Source: Tethya wilhelma (lineage: Eukaryota > Porifera > Demospongiae > Tethyida > Tethyidae). Taken from it: a DNA stretch of 64,000 nucleotides. The position numbers were made by a program, and so were the translations under genes. The notes beneath the pieces were generated by a model, which searched no databases, had not been told where the DNA came from, and worked only from the letters and a program-made list of their open reading frames with translations. The stretch covers positions 281 to 64,280 of the forward strand of contig CAXIPT010000061.1 in assembly GCA_964030475.1 (NCBI GenBank), written 5' to 3'. Of the stretch, positions 56,276-64,000 are shown piece by piece; within the stretch, counting starts at the first letter, position 1; each line of letters opens with the position of its first letter.

Positions 56276-57599
56276 TATATATATATATATATGTTTATGA
56301 AGAAATGGAAATACTCACTTAGAAAACAAGAAGTGCTTCTTCTACATACTCAAATCAGTGCTATCTATGCAACTGTCCAATCTGCAAAAGTTATACTCAT
56401 CAAAATAGTATTGCAACATGGGATAGGGCTGCTCAATTCTCAAATATAAAATTTGCAAAAAAGTTTATTGAACGTCAGCACAATTCTACTTATTATTAAA
56501 AAAATAAAGCAACATTGCATCAAATATACTATTACTGTGGTACATAAGTTAACGAACATTACGAACATTACTACAAGGATATAACATATTAAATTCTAAA
56601 TACAACAAATATGGCTCGCTTCGCTCGGCACGTTTCTTGCTTGTGCATGTGTGAAGTATATATTTAGGTTTACTGCATTCTAGTTGCATTCAAACACAGG
56701 CATCTGCACAGTAATACAGTAAACTAGACAGTGATTCACAGGTAACCGTGCATGCATGCACTGCTCCTTTTGCAACTTGGCCAGCTCAGAAATATACATC
56801 ACTATAACAATATCACAGAAGACCCTTTTCAGACTTTCAGAGAACCCTTTTCAGACTTTCACTATTTTGACAATCAGCTGGCAAAAGAAACTTGTTATCT
56901 GGCTAGCTGTGTTTCGTGTACAGCGACAAAGAAGCAGACTCTTAGAAGCGAAAGCTCTATACCCTTGCTGTGCTTCTTTTGTGAAAGATTGACTGTTCTA
57001 TCATGCTTCTTTTTTGAATACAGATGCCATTGGTAAGCTATGTTAATTGGCGATCTCAAAACAGTCAGTCATACTAGCTTGTAGCACCTGTCATTCTATC
57101 CTACGCTAAAAATATCTAAGCTAGCAATAATAACTAGTGACGATGTTTAAACATCAAAGGAGTGAGCCGTTATCATTGCTATAATATAGTAAATGATTCA
57201 AGTTCATCAATAACAACTATACAACACACATAAAAAATTAAAGCTGAACAATCAGTATGTGGGTCCGACGAATGAACTAAAGCGTATGTGTACAGCATGA
57301 CTGAGCAACATGATCCAATTGCTAGTTGTTCAAGAACTGACAGACAGCTGTATGTGCTGGTATAGGAACCAGCAGTACTACCTGTTCCTCTTTCATCTAC
57401 TCATCTATGCTGCACCCTTTTAGTACTGAGTCTTCGATAATTCAGGCCCTCTGATTGTGGTCTTTCTGGTCATTGCATGGCTTAGTTCTGAGTCTTTAAC
57501 TAAAAGGACACCAACTTGGTGATAATTTAAGTTTATTCTCTTTTCAGCTCAAGCAGTACCTTTCTTTCTCAGTCACCACTGATCAAGTTTCTCTCTGAT
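56276..57599. other. No gene seen
   Basis: Opens with an (AT)n run. A short direct repeat AGACCCTTTTCAGACTTTCA / GAACCCTTTTCAGACTTTCA lies at about 56820-56860. Two overlapping frames at 56752-57036 have no family features and overlap the repeat. Confidence 0.5.
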
Positions 57600-57792
57600 T
57601 GAAGTGCATGCAGGATCACGATGAACACGTGGACTTACGCGCATGTGCTATACATCTTTGATTGAGATGGACAGGAAATGATCGACATAAACATAACACA
57701 TTTAAACGGTGAAAAGGACGTACGACAGACAAATATATAGAAAATTTTGCCGTTGAACACAGTAGTGTGGGGCTCGCTCCGGCTTGCCCCAA
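57600..57792 (-). repeat. Helitron 5' end fragment
   Basis: Minus-strand GGGGCAAGCCGGAGCGAGCC followed by CCCACA and CAACGGCAAAATTTTC resembles the 5' end of the Helitron at 31779-33241. No protein remains. Confidence 0.5.
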
Positions 57793-58351
57793 TAACAAAA
57801 ATAAACACTGTTAAGTTCTGAATGTTACACTTGCTAAGGCCAATCCAAGTGGTGATTTGGTTTCTGGTCCTCCGCCTGCATCAACAAATACACGCTCACA
57901 ATTTCACCATTATCCCTATTGCGCATGCGCAGTACGTATACTGGACCATGTGGTGAAGATTCAGGAATTATTGACATGCCTAAAATCTTATCTAATCGGT
58001 TTTTCATTGCTACTTAACCATCTACAAATGTTTTAAACTGCTTACAAGTTTAATTTTTTAAAAAATTCGTGATAAAACCAAGAAGAACAAACGTGTTATT
58101 TACAATTGTCACAGCCTGTGCATGTTGTTTGGCAATAATGGAATAATGATGTAACCCGCCCACCCACCTCTTGATTGGGAAGTCCCCTGACCAGAAACCG
58201 GACTACCACTTGGAGTGGCCTAAAGCTTGGGCAAAGATTTGGTTACAAATGCAGATCTTTTTGATTGTCATAAAAAACTAACAACAAACACAAACTAATT
58301 AAATGTACAACAACAGAAACTAAAACAGTAAGATAAACAGTACAGAACACA
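57793..58351. other. No gene seen
   Basis: AT-rich; contains GCGCATGCGCAG near 57925. No coding or repeat family was recognised. Confidence 0.5.
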
Positions 58352-59423
58352 TATATGACCAAATTTGCGAAAACCGACCAGGTAGTACTTTCCGCGAATT
58401 TTGAGTTAGCAATTGCAGAGTGATCTACGTCATTGCAGCTAGCTATATTCCAAATTTGAAGCAGCTAGGTGCTATAGTTTTGGAGATATGAGCTCAAATA
58501 TACCGACCGTTCATTCCAATTTTACTCGCTAAAAACGTGATCGAATACGTTGCTAAGCGCGAGTACACGAACTCCGTATACTATCCGTGTTACAAACAAT
58601 TTATGTTTGTGGTACAATTTTCATGTAGTATCAGAATATGCATGAAGTAAGTCAAAGCGCTAGTTAAAACTTACTTTTGGAGCTTTTTCAAAGACACAGA
58701 AGACCAGAGAGCCTTCCAGGAGGACTCAGCAACGAGGTAAGTAAGTCTACTAAGTAGAATATAGCGGGTGGGCTGTAACTAGAGTAACTAGGCTATAAAT
58801 GGCGCAGAAATAAGCGCCCAATAGTAAATGCATGTATCTGTAACTATTCTAACAGTAGAAAATAGTCTAGCTAATACTTACTACCCATTGAATCATAAGC
58901 GCTTAGCTTCTATCTCCCACAAATTTCATTGTAAACTTATAATACACAATGTACACAACGTTCATTTATTATTATGCAGATAAACAGCTCCTGGCTAGCC
59001 CGGCAATTCTGCAACACTGTAGACCATCTTCTGATGATTTTAAGAGATTTCTTTTTGCTAGAAGTGATTAGTTTATGAAGAATTCACTGTTTTTTGTTTG
59101 AAATTAAATATGCATTATGATAATGAGATGCACATGCAGCAGCTGCATCGTGTACTTTATCAGAATTATTAATCAATGAACATGGCAACATATCCCGTGC
59201 ACTAACGGGAGAGAAGCTAGCCATGGCTGACATTGCTGCATTCAAGCGCTCATATCTCAGCAATTGTAGCAGCCCCACCCATAGAATCTCGTGTGCAGCT
59301 CGCCAAGGTATGCCTCTCCCCTCTCGTGCAAAAAAATCAATTTCGCGCACGTCGCGAATTACACTAAAACCGCCAATTACTACTACCTGGTACCAAGTCG
59401 GTTTTCCAAAATTCGGTCACATC
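58352..59423. mobile_element. TATGTG/TATATGACC-TIR element, family T
   Basis: The left end reads TATATGACCAAATTTGCGAA; the right end, inverted, GATGTGACCGAATTTTGGAA, both continuing to AAAACCGAC. The interior has the family block with CTCAGCAATTGTAGCAGCCC and a cytosine-rich segment. No transposase. The frames at 59084-59462 are from the repeat. Confidence 0.75.
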
Positions 59424-59484
59424 AGTATGGTATTAATTCTAATGCATGACTTGAAACAATAGTAAGTGATACATACTAGTAGGT

Positions 59485-60190
59485 TTACAACAAGTGGACT
59501 GTCAGAGCTCTTTTAAATGAAGCAAGTGATTGTTTTGACTGGATGTCACATGGTAGTGAGTTCCAAACTCTTACCGCAGAAGGTACATATGAGTGGAAAA
59601 AAGATTGGGTTCTTGCAAATGGCTGCGCTATTGACAAAGGGCTGATAAATCGTGTTCGAACTGAGCTAGAAGAAGTTGATACTCTCGTGGTGAGTGGATC
59701 ACTACGAAAAGTGATTCCATTGGTGATACAGTATAGGTGACACTGCTTCAGGTATTTCCTTCTATTAGCTAGAGTAGTGAGGTTGGCAAGTTTTATAGTA
59801 GATGGTAGTAGCTTTCATTTCATTGCTTGGTGCACAGTCTCAGTCCAAACTTTTGTAACTTTTTATATATTTGCTGAGATGGGGGTCCCATACACAGCAG
59901 GCATACTCCAACAGCGGCCACACTAGAGTCAGGTACAGGTAGAGAAGTGAGTCAGGATGAGATCCCAAGTAAAGGTTACGATAGAGTAAACCAAGAACCT
60001 GTCTTGCTTTGTTGCAAATCTCAGATATGTGAGCTAACCAGGAACCATCTGCAGAAAATTTGACTCCAAGATATTTGAAGCTCCACAGTTGTTAGAGAGC
60101 AGTATTTTCAATTGTAAGCTGTGCATCTGGCTGTGAGAGTTACTTTTCCTTGAAAAGAGGATGGAACAGCACTTTTTAGTATCAAGATAT
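59485..60190 (-). pseudogene. CR1/L2-like LINE, copy A, 3' end of ORF2
   Basis: On the minus strand: SFKYLGVKFSADGSWLAHIS, NKARQVLGLLYRNLYLGSHP, YLTLVWPLLEYACCVWDPHL, then after frame damage PLSIAQPFARTQSFFHSYVP and SAVRVWNSLPCDIQSKQS, ending in TAA at 59485-59487. This is the thumb and C-terminal region of a non-LTR retrotransposon reverse transcriptase. It is 5' truncated, as is usual for LINE copies. Confidence 0.8.
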
Positions 60191-61873
60191 ATACAAGATT
60201 TTTTTTATAAAATCTGATGCTTCAACACAAAGTAGAGGACAGAAAACTTGATAGCAATAGATGCTAATAAGTAATAACAATGAATGCCCACACAGTTAAG
60301 TAAAATAAAATAGACAAATATTATCTATAAAAAGTTAACAATGTAAGAGAGTAATGAAGATTATGCATAAAAGAACTATATGAGGAAGCATATATACTGT
60401 ATCCTTCTCTAGTGATCTCCACTATATAGCAGTGTGAGGAAAAATGAATACTTGTACAACTCAGTGTGTGAAAAAGGTACATTGACGGAGCTGAAGGTCA
60501 TTGATCCTCCTAAGTCTCATCTGATGGTATTCTCTTGGTGTCACTGTCTCACTGTCTGGAAAATAGCAATGACCGTGTACAATCTTTAAAAAATGGCCTA
60601 AGTTTTAGGTCAAGCCTACTTTCTTCTAATTTAAAAGTTTGAAGCTCAAATAAGTCAAGTAACTCTTGGTAACTTGCATCCCATCTGTGTGAAGCTGATC
60701 AGCAGGCAAATGGATTCCTTCGAGTTTAGCCATGTCATTTACCAGATGCATGGGGGTCCCAAACTTGGCATGCATAGTCCTGATGAGGATGTACAAGACT
60801 TAGGTACAGTTGCTTCAGTGATTCACATCTGGCTGAACCATAGAATCTTCTGTACAACAGGCCAAGAGCTTTCATTGCTCTGGAGTAAACACTATCAATA
60901 TGAGCAGTCCGAGTACGACTCCTAGATACTTGCATGATTCCACTTTTTCTAAATGACTGCCATTAAGTTGCAAAGGTACAGCAAGGAGCGTAGGCATATG
61001 TTTTTTTGAGATCACCAGGCTAGCAGCTGCCCACTGACAAATCAGTGTGATTGCTTCTTGTAGCACAAGATATAGTCCTGGGCACTTGAAATAATGTGGT
61101 ACAAAAGAATGTCGTCTTCAAACAAATTTCCTTTCGAGGAGACAACTCCAACCACTTCGGAGATATCATCAGTATAGATCAAGAATAGCAAAGGGCCCAG
61201 AACTGATCCTCACAAGAGAGGACAGGTACTGAGACTGACTCCACACCATTAACCACCACGGCCTGGCTTCTGTCAACCAAATAATTGTTTAGCCAAATGA
61301 TTATGTGTTCATCAAGTCCAAGAGAAGTGAGTTTGTCTAGCAATGGGCCATGAGGGACAGAGTCAAAGGCCTTCCTAAGATAAAAAATACTGAATAGATT
61401 TCTTTTCCATTGTCCAGTGCTCGAAAACACTCATTGGTACAGTGGAGTAGTGACATAACAGTAGAATGGCTTTCTAAGAAACCCCATTGATAGCATATAG
61501 AGGGTGGTACAGCTGTATATATGTGGTCCATTACTAGTGCATACACATACATGTATGATGTTTCAAAACTTTGCTGACAATTGGTATAGCAGTGAAATCA
61601 GTCGATAGCTTGAAGGATTCGATGCATTAGTGCTCTTAGGTATAGGAACAATCAGAGATTTTTTCCACTGTAAAGGTAGAGCTCCTATTGTTAGTGAAAG
61701 ATTGAAAATATTTATAAGAAAAGCAGAAATACTTGAAGCTGTGTTCTTTAGCATTCTAGCAGAATTCCATCAACTCCATTTGCGAATTGGAGGTATCAAG
61801 CTTTGACAAGTAATTACATACTTCGTTCTCACATATTGAAATGTCATAACAGGGTACAGGAGAGCACTGGTGG

Positions 61874-62237
61874 CAGGGGCGTAGCCAGGATTGCAAAGAA
61901 GGGGGGGCTGAATGTTTTCTGCGCGCAAAGCGCGCGAAAATTTTAGGGTACCATGCCCACTAATTAGCGCACGTGATCGATTTCCCGACCTTTGACCCAT
62001 CTTTGCTATCGTGCAATCCAGCGATTTCGAGCGATTCAAGAAGCTGGTAGCTTGGAAAACGGCAGAAACGACAGCTAGCAATGTAAGAAGTGTCAGCCAA
62101 CTATTTTGTATGGGCTTACTGCTGACAAAGGCATCGTTTACAATAGAAATTTACTAATAATTGGTAATAATTTTACTTCCGGTCAGCAAGAAAGGGGGGG
62201 CTCGAGCCCCTCGAGCCCAATGCTAGCTACGCCCCTG
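61874..62237. mobile_element. hAT-type MITE (CAGGGGCGTAGCC), GGTGG duplication, inside LINE B
   Basis: Ends CAGGGGCGTAGCCAGGATTG and AGCTACGCCCCTG, flanked by GGTGG at 61869-61873 and 62238-62242. The interior has GCGCGCAAAGCGCGCGAAAA and ACGTGATCGATTTCCCGACC. Same family as 40171-40521. Confidence 0.88.
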
Positions 62238-62731
62238 GGTGGTCAACCTGCATTTCTGATAGCTGTGGAGAAACAAAATTGAAACAAGAGTAGAAATATG
62301 AATTCAACATATTTGCTTTGTCAAGATTACCATGCATGGGCAGTCTTGCCATTGTCATCAGTTAGAGTTCATATACCAGACTTCCCTTTGTTGGCATACT
62401 TGATGGCTTTCAGAGAATTTCTTGGGTTTTTAGGATTTAATTTACAGAAGTAGCTTTTTTTAGCTCTCCTGATAAATGTAAGGGCTCTGTTGCGGGCGAG
62501 TTTGTAATAGTGAAAAACCCCTGTCTGTTTAATTGTAAATTTCAATTTATTGATCGAGCGAATAATTGATTTATTCAACCAAGGTAGGTTTCTTCGTGTT
62601 GGTAGGAGCCTATTGGGAATAGTTTGTCTCATTATGCTCAAAAACTGTTCCTGCCCAAGCTTCCATGATAGCTCAATATTTTCTGACAGAATTGAGCTCC
62701 AGTCAAATTCATCAATGAGTTCAGAACTTAA

Positions 62732-63460
62732 CCCTTTCACCGTCATAGGCACCTATAAGTGCCCATGGCCCCTGACCTTGCAAAATTACTATTTACTCCT
62801 GTATATTGATAGCTATGAGGAAGTTGTGGTAGAATGCAAATGCCTAAAAGACCCAAATACACGCCTCATGTAGTAAAGTAGGCAGCATACTTGTGTTGCT
62901 AAGGAAACTAGGACTATGAATATTGATTAGTAACCTGACACCATGTTCCTATAGTAGAACTATGGCTTCTGGTGGAATATTGTGTAAACTAAGTACTGCA
63001 TACTAGTTTTGTGGTAATTTAGGTTTACCTAGAACCCAATGAAGAGCTTGGAGCAGAAAAATTTGCATCCAGTAAAATCAGATTAGCAATAATTTTAGTT
63101 ATAGCTACCTATAACTGCAATTAATACGGAAACATTTTTATGTCCAAGAATTGAAATAAACATACCTTAATCTGAATGTAGCAGTGATATATGTTGCTAA
63201 AATTTATGAGTAAAAGAGAAAGCTGTTATTAGCTAATTTTTTCGTAATAAACCAGAGATACAGGCAAATATAAGCAATATGAATATATTAATGAGTTAAA
63301 TTAGTGTATCGCCATGGTAACAAATTTTGCCCAAGTACTTTATAGCACATGGGCAACCAGATTATCAATGGTTGCTATGTGCTCTGATGCATCTGATGTG
63401 GAGAAATCCCTATGATTTTATATTATTAGTCAGACACAAAACAACTTGACGGTGAAAGGG
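62732..63460. mobile_element. TTAA-flanked MITE (CCCTTTCACCGTC), inside LINE B
   Basis: Inverted ends CCCTTTCACCGTC with TTAA at 62728-62731 and 63461-63464. It interrupts the LINE between the endonuclease and the linker. The body differs from the other TTAA MITEs here; its TIR matches for the first six bases. Confidence 0.88.
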
Positions 63461-63835
63461 TTAAGCCCTGTCCTAATCTGCATGTGAATACCTCCAAATT
63501 TGCCTTTTCTGTACCTTTTCAACTTTGTCAGGTTTCTTATTTAGTTCGAGGTAAATTCCATAGTGGTCAGAATTTGCAAGGGGTGGGATTGTATCCTCCA
63601 TGTCAACAATAGAGGGATTTGTTGTAAACACCAGGTCAATAGAAGAGGTGGATCCATCATGAAAGACATGTGTAGGACCTACATGGATATTGGCTAAGGC
63701 TAAATAATTTTAAGTTTTTTTTAGCATTGTTGTATCGGCCTCCCAGCTCCTCTAGTGATATTTTTGATGACATCATGCTTTGTACTTGCAGTCTATAAAT
63801 ATATCTTTGTTTTCAAATTTTATTTTTTTAGAAGA

Positions 63836-63908
63836 TTTTAATGTTAACTTTCATGCTGGTTCACGTCACCCACTCTACCCTAATTTGTGCAACTTCATGT
63901 CATTGTTT
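63836..63908 (+). pseudogene. LINE endonuclease fragment, opposite strand
   Basis: Plus-strand EDFNVNFHAGSRHPLYPNLC...FMSLFS contains the GDFN-type motif (here EDFN) of an APE endonuclease, which normally comes just before the segment at 63690 on the minus strand. This suggests the 5' part of LINE B was inverted, or another LINE copy begins here. Confidence 0.55.
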
Positions 63909-64000
63909 TCCTAACAGAAAGACATAGCAACTCAAGGCTAGTGTATTGTAACCCTCCAGAAAGCCCTCACCCAGGTGCAAAAGCAGGCCAACAACAGCAG
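63909..64000. other. Window end, no call
   Basis: No gene or repeat recognised in the last 90 bases. Confidence 0.5.

Larger units (their letters stand above)
60380..63700 (-). pseudogene. CR1/L2-like LINE, copy B, endonuclease and RT, broken
   Basis: Minus strand, 5' to 3'. The end of an APE-type endonuclease (SSIDLVFTTNPSIV, IPPLANSDHYGIYLEL with the catalytic SDH) lies at 63690-63470. A linker (LPWLNKSIIRSINKLKFTIK) runs to 62369. RT follows: LPLQWKKSLIVPIPKSTNAS, YRLISLL, FYLRKAFDSVPHGPLLDKLT, GSVLGPLLFLIYTDDI, and FEDDILLYH where YADD is expected, so Ala is replaced by Glu. Then the thumb (RRFYGSARCESLKQLYLSLV, CQVWDPHA). Interruptions are a TTAA MITE (62732-63460), a hAT MITE (61874-62237), a TAG near 63475 and several frame changes. 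It would have reverse transcribed its own RNA at nicked DNA; it is now dead. Confidence 0.82.

Noticed and set aside
56752..57036. 94-residue protein
   Set aside because: Contains a direct DNA repeat and overlaps another frame equally long; no family or splice support.
59543..59740. Plus-strand 65-residue protein (MSHGSEFQTLTAEG)
   Set aside because: It is the antisense of the LINE ORF2 C-terminus, which matches the family on the minus strand.
1..64000. CRISPR arrays, bacterial operons, tRNA and rRNA genes, ribosome binding sites
   Set aside because: The tandem repeats are microsatellites or MITE parts, the genes have introns, and no cloverleaf or rRNA-like sequence was recognised by eye.

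Overview
This looks like a piece of an animal nuclear genome, most probably a demosponge (Amphimedon-like). It is AT-rich and intron-containing, with short GT–AG introns. It carries an RNF213-type giant E3 ligase gene and the dense transposon mix I associate with sponges (Kolobok-like, hAT, Crypton, Helitron, IS630/Tc1, MULE, TTAA-type MITEs, CR1/L2-like LINEs). The species is inferred from sequence character and was not searched. There are no bacterial features. Five single N bases (14790, 18218, 19605, 22580, 53000) behave like collapsed assembly gaps.

Region 1 (1–14.1 kb) is a nest of transposons inside transposons. A Kolobok-like element on the minus strand, with a small convergent gene resembling the P2X7 C-terminal 'ballast' domain, has been split three times. 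The insertions are a Crypton (3163–5195), a short TIR element (6180–6886) and a MULE-type element with a 9-bp target duplication (7833–13727). The MULE-type element itself holds a hAT transposon with a 5-bp duplication (8038–12044), which contains two TTAA-flanked MITEs, and a separate TIR element (12276–13182).

Region 2 (14.1–25.7 kb) holds a second hAT 3' half, a truncated MULE-like transposase gene with a tandem duplication whose two copies differ by an exact 79-bp inversion, a second Kolobok copy, and several MITEs.

Region 3 (25.8–55.05 kb, minus strand) is the only convincing host gene: nine exons of an RNF213/mysterin-like protein, with reading phases that fit across every junction. 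Its introns hold most of the remaining elements. These include a Helitron with clean ends inside another TIR element, a THAP gene, a decayed sponge-type gene, an IS630-like transposase, a third Kolobok copy, and the most complete ballast-domain gene (44.35–45.11 kb).

Region 4 (55–64 kb) is intergenic or upstream sequence with MITEs, simple repeats and two CR1/L2-like LINE copies, one of them broken by a TTAA MITE and a 5-bp-duplication hAT MITE.

The strongest candidate for something new is the repeated pairing of the Kolobok-like transposase with the ballast-domain gene, seen in the same convergent arrangement at two loci. Almost every transposon gene here is broken, so the window records past invasions rather than active elements.
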